Below, in pieces: positions 10,331 through 22,450 of a DNA stretch of 64,000 nucleotides (the stretch's first letter is position 1; each line of letters starts with the position of its first letter). Under the pieces are notes generated by a model, which saw only the letters and a list, made by a program, of their open reading frames with translations, was not told the DNA's origin and made no database searches. Source of the DNA: Oryzias latipes (taxonomy: Eukaryota; Chordata; Actinopteri; Beloniformes; Adrianichthyidae); NCBI RefSeq assembly GCF_002234675.1, contig NC_019866.2, positions 15,157,261 through 15,221,260 of the forward strand, read 5' to 3'. Position numbers and translations under genes: made by a program.

Positions 10331-10691
10331 GTCAATCGCTCTACCTCTTTAAACAATCACTCTGGAGAAATCAAGTCTCTGCTAACGGCTAATGGTTTAC
10401 TCAAAACAAATGTCTGAATGATATTTGGTTAGTTTTAAGGATCTTAATGTGCCATGTGTAATATTAGGATAATTATCATATGTTTGTTTCCTGTCTCCTA
10501 AAAATAAAATAAAAATAAAATGTTATCATTAAAGAAAAAAATTGCAGGTTAACATAGAGATAAATTATATTTAACCATAAAAGTTATAAAGTGTTTTTCT
10601 GTCTAATTTTCTTTTTTTGTTTACCCGCATATGTTTTCCAAACTTGAGTGAACTGAAATGACTCTATGATCTGATGTTTGTTGTTTGTGGA

Positions 10692-10730
10692 GGTTTTTGT
10701 GCAGCTGCTTCACTGTCTTCAGTCACTGTG
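10692..10730 (-). promoter_or_regulatory. 23-RSS of the 10.7-kb VH gene
   Basis: Read on the minus strand: heptamer CACAGTG (10730-10724), 23-base spacer, nonamer ACAAAAACC (10700-10692). Both motifs are canonical and directly abut the V-region end, as required for V-to-DJ joining. Confidence 0.95.
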
Positions 10731-11158
10731 CTTGATCGTGCACAGAAGTAAACAGCAGAATCTTCTGCTGTCAGGCTGCTGATCTCGAGGTACTGAGAGC
10801 TGCTGGACACAACTTCAGTCATGAGGAAACGACCCTGAAAAGAACTGGAATATGTGGGAGAGTTGTTTCCTGTGTTCATACGTCCAATCCACTCCAGAGC
10901 TCTTCCTGGTTTCTGTCTGATCCAGTGGATGTAGAAGCTTGTCATGCTATAACCAGAACAGACACATGACATCTTCACAGTTTCTCCAGGTTTTTTCACC
11001 ACATTTGGACTCTGATCCAGTTTGATCTGACTCAAGACTCCTGTAAGAAAAACAAATCATCATAAATCCAATGATGAACATTTGTAATTATTAATTATAT
11101 ATTTAATTTTCTCACCTTGCAGGAAAAGTAAAAATACTAAACTCCAGATTTGTGTCAT
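10731..11158 (-). CDS. Immunoglobulin heavy-chain V gene (VH), apparently functional
   Basis: Two exons. The leader exon (11158-11116) encodes [14 protein letters not shown], a hydrophobic signal peptide, and ends at a GTGAG donor. The V exon (11040-10731) starts after TTCTTACAG, completes the leader (GVLS) and encodes framework 1 with the first Cys (VKMSCVCSG), the framework 2 core [14 protein letters not shown], and framework 3 ending [12 protein letters not shown]. The invariant Cys, Trp and Cys are all present with no stop. The exon runs straight into a 23-RSS. Product: antigen-binding variable domain after V(D)J joining in B cells. A second cysteine next to CDR1 (C-V-C) is unusual. No perfect octamer was found upstream. 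Only one other VH lies in the window. Confidence 0.93.
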
Positions 11159-12911
11159 TTCTACTTTAAGTTACTGTCTTTCAGTTTTTCAAAGTAAAGT
11201 CACAAACATGAAGAAAAGTGTTTCAGTGTTCTGTCAGAACCTGTTCTTGTTTCTTTGGTCTGTTTATGAAGAAGGAGCTTTGCAAAGACCTCCTCATGCA
11301 AAAGTCATGATTACAAATATTTAATGAAAAAAAGGCAAATGTGTTGTTTTCTAATCTCCTCCCACACAATCTCCACCCAAACACATGTAGAAAGGATCCC
11401 TGCTTTTAAACATTATTTTCCAACATAAAAAAACGACTTTGAAAAGCATGCCTGCATACAAAATAACGCTAAATTAATAATTAGTCATTCAAGTAAAAAA
11501 ATACAATTTTCTTAAAACTTAGAAACAAAGTAAATGTCAAGTGAAATCCTTTTGTTCTTTTCTTATTGTACATTTTATGTGATCTGGATTTTATTGAAAG
11601 ACAAGTTGGATGTCAAAGTGTTTCCTCTCACAGTGAAAGCATCACAGTTCAGTTTCTATCATTTTTGTTTGTTGTCATTAAATTAAATAAAACAAAGGAA
11701 AAAACTAAAACTTAACATTTATTGTAACATTTTGCCAACATTTCTCACATTGTCTTTATCTTGATTCAGGTCAGAAATTGCCACTCACACTCAAGTGAAC
11801 TGCATCAGAATCCATTTAAAAGTAAACTGAGATTGTCGCTCTTAAGAGGACCAGCCTTTCCTTGTTTGTGTTGAAGCCCATTGGATAACTATTGTTGTAA
11901 ATACTGGACTAAATACGTAAATAAAATTGAATTGAATTGTGTTCAGTTGACCTGCCAAATGAAATGGACTGTCTGAGAAAATTAGTCTTGTTTTTAGTGT
12001 GCAACTTATGACAAAAGGAGTCACTGACCTTTGCTCTTCTCAGGAATTACTGGGAAATGTTTAAAAAAAACAATTGATCTTTGAATTCATTTGACATTTA
12101 GAATGTCCAAAAACAAACGGAAGAGTAGATTTTAATCATTTTTGCAGGGTTTTTTTTTTTAAATCTGGAATTTCTTCCTTGATGTTGTGAATGTGATTGT
12201 TTGAAGTATGAAATATATGTTGGAAAAAACAAAGGCTGAAGCTGGAAAGGAGAGAATTTGGACACAGTACATCTGTTGTATTTTAAAACGTAGTACATTA
12301 AACATATTGCAGCATTTGATGAGCTGCAGTTAAATAGTAAAATATAAAGTTTAGAAAACTAATATTTATAAGAATTGAATTCTTTTCATGCAAGAAAATT
12401 ATAATTAGAATCCAAATCATGCTCAATAATCAAACCTCAGACTCAGTCCAACTTTTATCATCTCTTTTCAAATATAGAGAGATTGAATTTGAGCTTCATG
12501 TAAAGGAAAGTAATGGATGAAATTATCTGTCTTAGAATATGATATGAAAAGATCGGTTTAAAGGCTGATGATCTCTACGGATTTTATCAGAGAAAATGAT
12601 ATTTCTGGCATCCAGAAAAGACTGTATTAGCTCTCCTACAAAGGATATTTTGAGAATAATTGTCTTGTTTGTCATTCTCATTGTGTTCATAGTGGTTACT
12701 TTTTCTCATAGTGAGCTCTTGGATCAGCAGCATTTAACTAAATGACCAAAAACACAAATAATAGTAAACATGCCTAAGTCTTCTTGTAAACTCTAATAAG
12801 AACACAAACCCTGCAAAACAGGAATTCAGAAACCACAACTCCCCCTACTGCTTTAATGTTGTGTTAGTCCGTGGTTTCCTGTATCCTCTACTGCCACCTT
12901 TAGATATTTGG
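11159..12911. other. Spacer between two VH genes
   Basis: AT-rich, no coding exon or RSS seen. The part just right of 11158 should hold the VH promoter. It contains an octamer-like ATGCAAAA at about 11299 on the plus strand, which is not a perfect match. Confidence 0.5.
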
Positions 12912-12950
12912 GGTTTTTGTAAAGCCTTCATGGTAACATGAACCACTGTG
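12912..12950 (-). promoter_or_regulatory. 23-RSS of the 13-kb VH gene
   Basis: Read on the minus strand: heptamer CACAGTG (12950-12944), 23-base spacer, nonamer ACAAAAACC (12920-12912). Both are canonical. Confidence 0.95.
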
Positions 12951-13396
12951 GTTGGCGGGCACAGTAATACAAAGCAGAATCTTCTGGCTTTAGATCGGAC
13001 AGTTTCAGATAAACAAAACTGTTGCTGTTGTCTCTGGTGATTTCTGTTCGTCCTTGCAAACTGTCGGCATAAACAGTTTTACTTGCATCATACCAAATAG
13101 CCCCAATCCATTCCAGTGATTTTCCCACAGGTTGTCTAATCCAGTTCATGCCATATTGGTCAAAACGAAATCCAGAGCCTTTGCAGGAAAGACTGAGGAC
13201 TTCCTGAGGCTTTTTAACCATTGAAGTGGAGGGAATGGACTCCAGAGCCTGTCCATTCAAACCTGCTGACAAAGAAGAGTTTAAAGGAGATTTGTGAAAT
13301 TAAGAAATATAATTTTCTTTTTTTTCTTTTTTTTGGTCCGAATAACTTACAAGGTAGATAAAGAGTTATAAACAGGACAGAGAGTTTGACCATCAT
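12951..13396 (-). CDS. Immunoglobulin heavy-chain V gene (VH), apparently functional
   Basis: Two exons. The leader exon (13396-13351) begins ATGATG and encodes a signal peptide (MMVKLSVLFITLYLP), ending at GTAAGT. The V exon (13262-12951) follows a CAG acceptor. It encodes the leader end (CLNG), framework 1 with Cys (VLSLSCKGSGF), framework 2 WIRQPVGKSLEWIG, framework 3 RTEITRDNSNSFVYLKLSD and the PEDSALYYCAR end. There are no stops, the conserved Cys-Trp-Cys are present, and it abuts a canonical 23-RSS. It is clearly from a different VH family than the 10.7-kb gene. A perfect octamer lies 77-84 bases upstream of the start codon. It is the most 5' (V-end) segment seen, and the next gene to the right is atp6v0c. 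Confidence 0.94.
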
Positions 13397-13472
13397 CTTG
13401 AAAATGGAGTCAGTGAACCTTTTCTCACTGATGAATGCAGGTTATACAGACAGAGAAATAAACGCCCTTTGT

Positions 13473-13480
13473 ATTTGCAT
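13473..13480 (-). promoter_or_regulatory. Ig promoter octamer (ATGCAAAT)
   Basis: Reads ATGCAAAT on the minus strand, about 80 bases before the VH start codon at 13396. That is the usual position of the Oct-1/Oct-2 site in VH promoters. A TATA-like GTATAA follows at about 13446-13441. Confidence 0.85.
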
Positions 13481-16400
13481 TTGGGTAGATAAAGGGAGGA
13501 GTCAACCTGCCTGATTTAAATATAGTGTATATGAAGTTTGATGACAGAGAAAAAAACGGCAATTCCAAGGATTTAATGTACCGGTAAATATGATCAAACT
13601 TCCTGTGTTGCTGAAGGCACTTATTGAAAGGAACGAAAGGCTAAGAATTTTCTACAAAGACTTTAAAGTCCAGTACAGTGGACTCTGCAGGTTTGAAGAA
13701 ACACAGATTGAAATTTAAAATAAGTCCCAGAATACAGGAAATGACCTCTTTCTGTTTTAGAGGAAGACTTACTGCAGTGAGATGGGATTTGAATTATAAA
13801 TGGAGAGAAAAAAATAGATTATAGTAAATTTTCCACATGACAGATCAGCTTTTCATTGGTTTGAAATGTTGTTGCCTCCACCGGGCACAGTTTCTATTTG
13901 TAAAGCCTCATTTGAAAAGTTTGCAATCAAAAGAATTTTAAATACCGGTACATTTCTAAACATTTTTCAAGATGTAGCTTTAAGTTGATAAGCGGTGCAA
14001 GAACTCCATTGTGGGCTTTCTGCAATCAATAATTCTTTGATCAGGTCCACTGATGTTATTAGCTCTGTGTGGTGCCTCCCCTTAGTAAAACACAGTAATT
14101 TCCACAGGCTATATGACACTTTCATTTAGAATTCCAATGTATCTAAAGAATTAAAGATTAGAATGAAGAATTTATCCAGTTATGGAAATTTTCTGTTGAA
14201 CTTGATAAAAATAACATTGTTTTCAAACCCGAGCACCAAAGACAACCACAAATATCTTCCTAAAGGCTGTCTGATCCAAGAAACTCTTCCTTTATTTATT
14301 TTACAATGTTTTATTGTAAAATAAAACATTGTAAAATAAATAAAGGAAGAGTTTACAATGTTTTATTGTCTTTACTGAATGAATTATAGCTTCTAAAGAT
14401 CTCTGGTCACAGCAAACCTCTAATTCGTTACATTTAAGTGGATATTTTTCTCCTGGCAGAACTGCTGCTTTCAGAATTTATTCTGACAAACTTTTTTATT
14501 GGTTATAATGAAAAGTTTTCTCTTTACACAGTTTGGTGTTGAAGAGGTTTGCAAAAACACAACTGAAAGTCAGTTTCACAGACGTTGAGCTCGACAGGAC
14601 AGAGTGATCCGGTTATTCAGTTAGAGGAAGCTTTGTTCAACACCCAGCTCCCAAAAAAGTCCAGAAAGACAGAAGTGAAAGGACAGAAAGAGCAGCAGAG
14701 CATGGCAGACTGCAGGTGTGAGGTGTGGTTATGCCAGGAACACAAAACAGAGAAGATGGAAATATCTCATCTTTGTTTACATAAGCTTTGTCAAAGGTTT
14801 GACTTCAACCATCAAGTGGTTTGATGAAAACTTCAGACAAGATAAAACATGCATAAACTTGAACTTCACAAAAATGAAACCCCAGAAAAAGATTGTGGAG
14901 CGAATAAATTCTTATTTTCACTATTTTATTTAAATAAGAAAAATATATGGAAAATAGAAATGTTGAAATAAAATAACAGGTCAAAGGCCAGCATTAAAAG
15001 CTGATTTTTAATTGATTTCTTTAAAAAGAGTTTTATGATTTTTATTTGATTGTTTTTATAAATTGTATGTATAAGTAAACTGAAGCTTCAGAAACTAAAT
15101 TAGGATTTATTTTATTTCGAACCTTCAGAAAAAAACATGTGAGGAAAACAGCTAATGGTTTTCTTACATCAGTTTGTAAATGAACAAAAATGATAGTAGG
15201 AACATTATTAATAAAGTTCAGAACTAATTTGAACATTATTGTTTTTCTGAATTTGCTTAAATTATCCACAAGAGGGAGACAGAGCTCCAGAAACAGCTTC
15301 CCCAGTGTAAATTAAAGTAAATAAGCGTATTGCTTATCTTTACTGTTTTTATTTTATTTTAGAGTGGATTCCAAAGGAGAAGAGGAAACTATAAGTAAAC
15401 TAGTTTCCAACATTGGAATTAATAAATGAAGAATAACAGCACAAAAAACACAAAAAAGTCAAAGAATTTCAGAAAATGTATATATACAAATGTAACAAAT
15501 GATCTAGTTTGTACGTTAGAGTGGCTTTACGTTGAATCAGTATGTCACTTATCAGAGATACAGGTTTACTCTACAACAATTTAATATGATATAAAATGAA
15601 CAAGCTATTCTTTCAAGAGTCATTTGGGAAAAACCAGTACTTTTTTTTGTCTGTTGTATTACTGTAACTGAATTTCGCTGAATTGTAAATATGATATCTT
15701 TTCAGGTTACAAAACACCAGATGTTGCAGATTATCTAATTTACAATCTGCTAATGTGGTTCGAAGCAGACTTATCTATTAGTTTTTTGAAAAAATATTAA
15801 AATGACCTTTTTGCCACCTTAAACGGCATAATGTCCACAAAGAGTTTAGGGAGAAACGTACATCACAAAGGGTGTCAATCGCAGGGGCCATCTTGCCACA
15901 GAAAATAAGCTTACATCCCAGAGAAATTTTGACTTTTTTTTTATTAGTTTAGATTTTGTAAAGCCTTTAGATTAAAATGGTCATAATAAATATTTTAAGC
16001 AAAAAAGACCCTAGAAAGTTTTTCAAAGTATAAACAGTGCAAGTCTGCCCCCTGCTGTTCAAATAGTAAACATCAACCTGGCAATTACTAAACCCCAACA
16101 AACTGGAACTATAAGAACTTCCTGTTCAAACCAAAGACTCTTAAATTTTTTGTTGATGTTTCCTTAAATTCTTTGTCTAGTTTAATGCTCTTCGATTGAG
16201 ATATTATGCATTTGCATTGTTCAATTGATACAGTCAAGCACCATAATGTGCTGGTTTGATATTAAAGACGGCACATTTGGATTTTTCCAAACATCTTTGA
16301 ATCTTCCTTTCCTCAAATCTGCTATATAAAAATGTTTTCATGCAAAAAGACCAAACCTCACTGCTTAGGTGGCTTGTTACCGATTTATTAAATATCCTTT

Positions 16401-16730
16401 AAAAAAGGAAGTTTGTTGAATAGATTTCAAATTAAAACCTCATTTATTTTAGGCTGTTTTCTTTCTCTAAGGGTGTTTGCCTGCAGCTCACTTGTCTGGT
16501 AAAAATAATAATCAGTAAATTGAACTTTCTAAATAAGTTAAACTTAAAATAGATATGGATTTTTTTAAATCATTAAACCTAATATTAACAGATATTGTCA
16601 CAAGCCTGGCCTTTGAAGGTGTTCTTAAAATGTATATTTGGTGAATTATTTTACAAATTTGTGATTTTTTCATGAGAAAACATTGGTGTTAAAACAAACC
16701 AAAGCATTTCAAAATAAAGTGACTTCACAT
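13481..16730. other. Boundary DNA between the IgH locus and atp6v0c, no gene seen
   Basis: AT-rich sequence with no further VH exon, RSS or splice-supported exon that I can defend. It contains the hairpin at 14281-14354. Confidence 0.5.
14281..14369. repeat. Perfect 35-bp inverted repeat with 4-base loop plus direct repeat
   Basis: Arms 14281-14315 and 14320-14354 are exact reverse complements around GTAA. The 15 bases after the right arm (ACAATGTTTTATTGT, 14355-14369) repeat the end of the left arm directly. This is the pattern left by template switching during replication. Confidence 0.9.
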
Positions 16731-16753
16731 GCAAGTTCTGGAGGAAGTTGAGT

Positions 16754-16759
16754 TTTATT
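16754..16759 (-). terminator. Probable poly(A) signal of atp6v0c
   Basis: AATAAA on the minus strand, about 0.9 kb past the atp6v0c stop codon. The implied 3' UTR covers roughly 17668-16735. Confidence 0.55.
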
Positions 16760-17668
16760 TGGAAATCTGACAGGCATGGCTGAACAGTGAGCTCTCACTT
16801 TAAACAAAGAACAGAAAAAACAAAACCAAAAAAAAAAAAAACAAGACAGCAGCACTACAGATAAACAATACTAGTATTTGGGAATGTCATCTTAAACATG
16901 AATCCACTTGCAGACGTTACAGTCAAAGCACTCACGCTCACATACGGTCTTCTTCATGTGAACATCCTCCAATATTTATCACTATATCCAGAGGAATTTT
17001 GAGAACAATTACCAACGGTGCATTGAATCTAACTATACACAGATCATTTATATATTATTATGTATATAGGGTATTTAATAAACAATTTTCCATTTAGACA
17101 TTTTTAGAATTTTCCTCTCTTTACATAAATAGTAAGAAAAAAAAAGATCTGCGATTCAAGAATGGTCCCCCGAACATGAAAATAAATAAATAAATAAATA
17201 CTAGTGTCCACAATGTTTCAGCAGTCTTGAAAACCAAAGATGACGATTAAAAACCACCAACGAAAGACAGAAAAATCAGAGGAAGGAGGTGTGGAGAGGG
17301 GTACACACCGATATTCACACTCACAGCACAAACTGGTAACTACGTATACTAGGGGGGGGGGGGACTCTGGATCACTGTACACTTTAAGAATAGACGATAT
17401 ATCAGGCAGACTGTCCACACATCATCTCACAACAAACAGTACATGTTCATGCCAGTTCTGTGCGCACCAGACCTGACAGAGCTGGACGGCTCAAAGCAAT
17501 ATGGAATAGATCTACCGAGGCCAAAGCCGTCAACGTTGACCACCATTATCTCTCCACGCCATCCCATCCTGTCAGACCCAGACGGTGTTATGGAAGAAGG
17601 TGAAAATCTCCTATTTGTTCTTGCTGCTTGGATGTGGAATGAATGAGATGGGAGTTGGATGGAGACAT

Positions 17669-20600
17669 TTATTTTGTAGATAGGATGAGGGCCACGATGA
17701 GGCCGTAGAGCCCCAGCACCTCAGCGAAAATCAAGATCAGGATCATGCCCACGAAAAGCCGTGGCTGCTGAGCAGTGCCTCTCACGCCGGCGTCGCCCAC
17801 GATGCCGATGGCGAACCCAGCTGCCAGACCGCTCAGGCCCACGCTCAGGCCAGCGCCAAGATGCAGGAAACTCCTGATAGAGAGAAGCAGAGAATAATGT
17901 TCCCCAACATATATGAACGTGTTAGCAGCAAATCAAAGGGAGGCTCTTCTTACTTGTAAAGGCTGACTCTCTCAGAGATGTTGTTTGCTATAAGCACGGC
18001 TACCACCAGCCCATAGATGGCTATGATACCAGCCATGACCACGGGGATGATGGACTTCATGATGAGCTCCGGCCGCATCACAGACATGGCAGCGATGCCT
18101 GTGCCGCTCTTTGCCGTCCCATACGCCGCTCCTAATGCTGCATGGAAAAGACGGAGTATGATTCTACACATGCATCAACACAACTGACAAAGATTGGAGC
18201 TTTATTTTTATGTAAATCCATGCCACGTACAGATTAAATGTGTTGGAAAAATGATTAGATCAAAAGATGTCAGACGCCTGCCCATCAGTCGCCTAAACTG
18301 CCTGTTTTGGGGCAGAATAGGAACAAATAGAAGATGGTGTGAGTAACCTGAACATGCAGGATCCACTAATGCTTTATATATATATGGTAGTCAATTATTC
18401 TAGAGTTTTAAATAAATACAATTTCAATCGAAATGTCCAAAAATGACAGGTGATGAGAAATTGTTTGTATTCTTCACCTTTGAATTTAACCATAAAGACC
18501 TTGCTAATGGGAAACAATCCAGCAACTTCCTGTTCTGATGACGTGACCATAATTCAATTCACGTCCATCCACTCCTCAACAGAGCAGTGTCCTTATGAGA
18601 AAATGAGGCTAAATATAAACTAGACGGTTTCAAATCGAGTAAGAAGGCAGCAGGGACAGCAGCACATTCAACAAACCAGCTGTGTGGCAGATATAAGCTC
18701 TTCTTCAGAAAACATTGAAGATCACTTGACATCATGGAAATACAAATGTGCGGATTAAAAATTCCTACTTCGATCATCTTTTGATCCATTTTTAAAGTGT
18801 TGCCAGTGGTCTTTTAATTGTGATTGTTTTAGCCATTTTCTCTGTTTAAAATGTAGTTTTTTAGTAGTTCATCAGAAATTCTCCTTTGAGTTGAACTGTT
18901 TGTGTGGAGCAACCGTCCCCCCTTCCCCGCTTCTGAGAGATCTCCGTTTACACTCTCTCCCACTAACTTACAGCCCTTCAAACCCCCAACCTAAAACTAG
19001 CGGAGCAGCAAAAACGGCGAGCAATCTTTGAGCCGTCCAGCCGCACAGTTTTCAGCCAGATGCCAGTTCAGACGAGGAAAACGAAGTCAGACTTGGATCT
19101 ATTTGAATATGAGTGGATGCATCAGAACGGACCGAAGCAGGGGGGGGCTTGTGGCCCGTCCATCACATTACTACATAACAAATAAAATCTTTTTAAAGAA
19201 ATACTGAATAAAACCTTCACTTTATATATATCTTCTCCATCATCAGAAATATGCCACAAGAACAAGTTCAAACCACAAGTGGGTTTTAAAGACAGCAGCA
19301 ACTGAGAAAATATGCTTCATTAATTAGTAAAGTCCAGGCAAAAGTGCTTTTTTGATTAACCAATCTGGTGATTGACAGAAAAACCTTTGGGGGGGCATTA
19401 AAATGGGGGTCAGGTCCTACTGTTAACTTTCAGACTGAAAACACCAACATGAAAAACTGGATTCTAGCTGACTGTTTCAGAAAGGCTCTTCATTCCAGAA
19501 GCTTCTACGCTTCATTAGTTTGTCTGGGATCGGATCCAGATTCTGGTTGGATCACTACAGCAGGTTCCAGTTTTTCTAAAAAAGAAGGTTTCAGGCTGTC
19601 GTCCCACTAAAAGGAAATGTAACCGCTGACAAAGCTAATATTCAAGGGCACTCCAGAAGGACTCGTGTCAAGAATGTTTATGTTTCTCTTAAATCTTTCA
19701 GTCCGTTTAGACTGTTTTGTGTGAGTGTGTGGGGGGGGGGAAGATGTTTAAATCAGAGGCATCCCTACAGGGTGATGCCGCCATCACCACACTGGGCTGC
19801 AGGGAAGGTTTCAAAGAGGTTTTCTTTAGATGCCTCCTAGCAAACCATCGTGTGATTTAACTGAACACTTTTCATTCCTGATTACTCAATTTGATTGGGA
19901 GATAATATTACCTCTTTAAAATATTTTCATTCAAGAATATGAAAAACATAGATGCTGCTGGAAATGGAGAATTTCCTAGATCTGTGCAGCATAGATCTTA
20001 TTCCATACAGTTAGTTTTTTTAACTGATGCAAGTCAATTGACGTTCTCATCTTCAGGTTCCACACAAGTGTCAAATACCACTAAAATGTAATTTCTTTGA
20101 CCTAAGAAGTAATTTCCCAATTGTGTTCTTAAAACTATTACAATTGTGATAATCTTACATCCATCTCAGTATTAAAATAGTTTGTTTGGTTGACAAAATG
20201 TACCTGAATTTTTGTTAAAAATGCATCTTGAATGTAAAATGTGGAAATTTAAGTTCAAGAAAAGGTTGCATTATTTTAAGCACATAAATCATATTTTTGG
20301 TGTTGTTGACATGTTTCTTTTGGTATTTTTCTAATAATGAACATTTATAAGGAAATTTAAGCTTAAAACATTATTTCCGAGTATTTCCGTCTTTAAATCG
20401 TTGTCTGTCAGGAGCAGACAAACAATGATGTTGGAAAAAGATTATGCATGTGACCTAGAAGCTACAATCTGCAGGCCGCAAGCTCCCTGCTCTGCTCAAT
20501 CCCGATGTATCCACTGGTAGGCGACTAGATCCATGCACGCCATTGTTAACGTCGTCCAACTGTACGGTTGGATAGTTCCAATATTGCTTTTTGTTGATGT

Positions 20601-22192
20601 TGGTGGTTTTCAGAGGCTATAAGCTAGCAGGAGAGCTTGTTAACAGATGGGTGACGGGAAATGGGGGGTGGGCTTACTCCACGCCAACAGTCAGGACAGC
20701 TCAAAGGCAAATTGATTATGAAATACTGCTGCTCTTCAGAAACTATCGTTTGGTCAGAAGTCCATCACTACTTTGTGCGTTTGTCCTTTTGTAGTGCTGT
20801 CCAGATCTACTATTTCAAAATTGAGGGCCCTAGACATTTTCCAGAAGTCTCTGCAAAGAAATCCAGTGTGCATTGATTCTCACTAAATTGTCAAATATAG
20901 ACAACAATGCACTGCAATTGAAGGATTGTTCATGTAAAAGAAAGGTTATTTTAATTTATTTTTAGACACTATCCAAGTTTTCATCATCAGAACACAGTGG
21001 ATTCATAAATAGTTTTCCTAAAATGTTCTGGATTTGTTTTTTGGACTTTGGGAAATCTGTGACGCCCTATTTGCCGATTAAAAAAAGCAAAGTAGTGAGC
21101 AGTGCACTGGATAGTCCTGTACTATAAAGTTTTTTAGTAGTTAGGAAGAAGGGCGGGAATTCTGACAAAGCCTTAGACCTAGAAAAAGACACAGGTTTGG
21201 GGGTTTTGGCTAAAAATGACATTATTGTAATTAGAAGAAAACTGGGAGTGCTTTGGAAATAGATCAGAATTCGAACATGTGACCAGGAAAATGCATAAAT
21301 AAAAATGGACAAATCCCTTTAAATAAAAAAAGAAAGAAAGAAAACTATGCACCTTAATATTTGCAACCTTAAAAAGTTAAAAAGAATATATATTTTTGAA
21401 ATGTAAAAATAACCACAAAACATGTGCAATGACCTTTTAAATGCATGATTACATTGTTTTTAATCCCTCCCAACCAAAATAAATGTGTTCCAAAGAGTTG
21501 GGTATTTGAATGGGTGGCTGGATGTTCAAGAGGATCAGCAGAGGAGCATCAGGATGGACGGAGGGGCAGATCTTCCCTTAAACATCACAGGCCTCCATTC
21601 CGCCTTTTCACATTAAAAGCCGAAGGGGTTTTATTTAATAGCAAAAGCAGCTGAAAAACGGTCTTATTTTTAGTTTATTTGAGAATGTCATATACTGAGG
21701 TGGATTGTTGTACATTTATTATGAAAGATTAAAAAAAAAAAGACTTCTTCTGGCTCGAGCGGGAGAGCTCCCACCTGGTTGATGGTCTGCGTCAGCAGCT
21801 CAGAGCTGCAGCCTGTGAACAACGAGGACCCTAAGCTAACAGAGATGGAGCCTGCTGTGACATCAGCGCCACAGACAGACAGACAGACGGCCTGCAGTCA
21901 GCTGCTTGCGGTCGGAGGAGCAGCTTCTCCGCCTCACAGTCGCATCCACGACAGGTGTGCGCTCAGCGGCCGCCTCTACACCCAACCACGCGGATTTTCT
22001 TCACTCATACGTCGGCTTTACCTCCCCCGTGTGAATCCCAACCCCCCTGTAAACGCGTACTCAGCCTTAAATAGGGGTGGAACGAAGGCGTGAAGGGAAC
22101 AAGCTGGTGTAGTTACCGCTGAAGACCATGGCCGCAGAGGCTCCCATCACAGCGAAGAAAGGCGAGTACTCGGGGCTCTCCTCAGAAGACAT
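17669..22192 (-). CDS. atp6v0c: V-type proton ATPase 16 kDa proteolipid subunit c
   Basis: Three coding exons join to 465 bases (154 residues plus stop): 22192-22117, 18137-17954 and 17873-17669, all with GT-AG borders. The protein is the c-ring subunit of the membrane V0 sector, which carries protons into lysosomes, endosomes and secretory vesicles. Four hydrophobic helices are visible. Helix 1 holds [21 protein letters not shown] and helix 4 holds [18 protein letters not shown], whose glutamate (Glu138 here) is the proton-carrying residue of the family. The N-terminus [17 protein letters not shown] and length match vertebrate orthologues (155 in human). The first intron is about 4 kb and holds two copies of an interspersed repeat. 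A CLEAR site lies 189 bases upstream of the ATG. Which teleost paralogue (a or b) this is cannot be told here. Confidence 0.97.
18540..19240 (-). repeat. Interspersed repeat family R1, copy 1
   Basis: Lies in atp6v0c intron 1. Read on the minus strand it shares ordered blocks with the copy at 57280-57900: GTGGCAT..TTCTGATGATGGAG, CTGATGCATCCAC, CTTCGTTTTCCT, TCTGA.CTGGCATCTGGCT, GAGAATTTCTGATGAACT and AAAAGATGAT. No coding capacity. Confidence 0.7.
20290..21320 (+). repeat. Interspersed repeat family R1, copy 2 (longest)
   Basis: Lies in atp6v0c intron 1. Shared words in order: CAGGAGCAGACAAA, GATGTATCCACTGG, CTGCTGCTCTTCAGAAACTAT, TTTTGGCTAAAAATGACA and GAATTCGAACATGTGA. It ends near CCCTTTAAA. 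The middle contains sequence not seen in the other copies, suggesting insertion or a longer subfamily. Confidence 0.65.
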
Positions 22193-22450
22193 TCTCGCGC
22201 TTCTCTCTCTCGGGGCGATAACAACGCTACGGGGCAGACTATCTTCTCTTTGCGAGGGGGAGTCCCCTGTCCCACCGTCTGCTCTCGGCAGGTTTTTAAA
22301 AAAAAGACTGTGAGGACGGCAAAAATGACTCTGCCAGCGGGAACACCGGTGTAGAAGAGGAAAATGGCGAAACGGGAAAAGTCACGTGACCAGCCATCCC
22401 GGAAAGATCCAATTCCACTGGAGCAGGTGGGCTCCGCTCCAACAGCCGTC
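21770..22450 (-). promoter_or_regulatory. GC/CpG-rich promoter region and first exon of atp6v0c
   Basis: Composition rises sharply and CpG becomes frequent around the first coding exon (22192-22117) and its upstream side. This is usual for a housekeeping promoter. I cannot place the transcription start exactly. Confidence 0.5.
22381..22390. promoter_or_regulatory. CLEAR (TFEB/TFE3) site upstream of atp6v0c
   Basis: GTCACGTGAC is a perfect palindromic match to the CLEAR consensus. It lies 189 bases upstream of the atp6v0c start codon. TFEB-family factors are known to drive V-ATPase and other lysosomal genes through this motif, so its place here fits starvation and lysosomal-stress control. 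Confidence 0.8.

Noticed and set aside
14070-14120. Possible VH relic (CACAGTAATTTCCACAGG resembles a reversed framework-3 end)
   Set aside because: No framework 1 or 2 coding sequence or RSS accompanies it; the match is too short.
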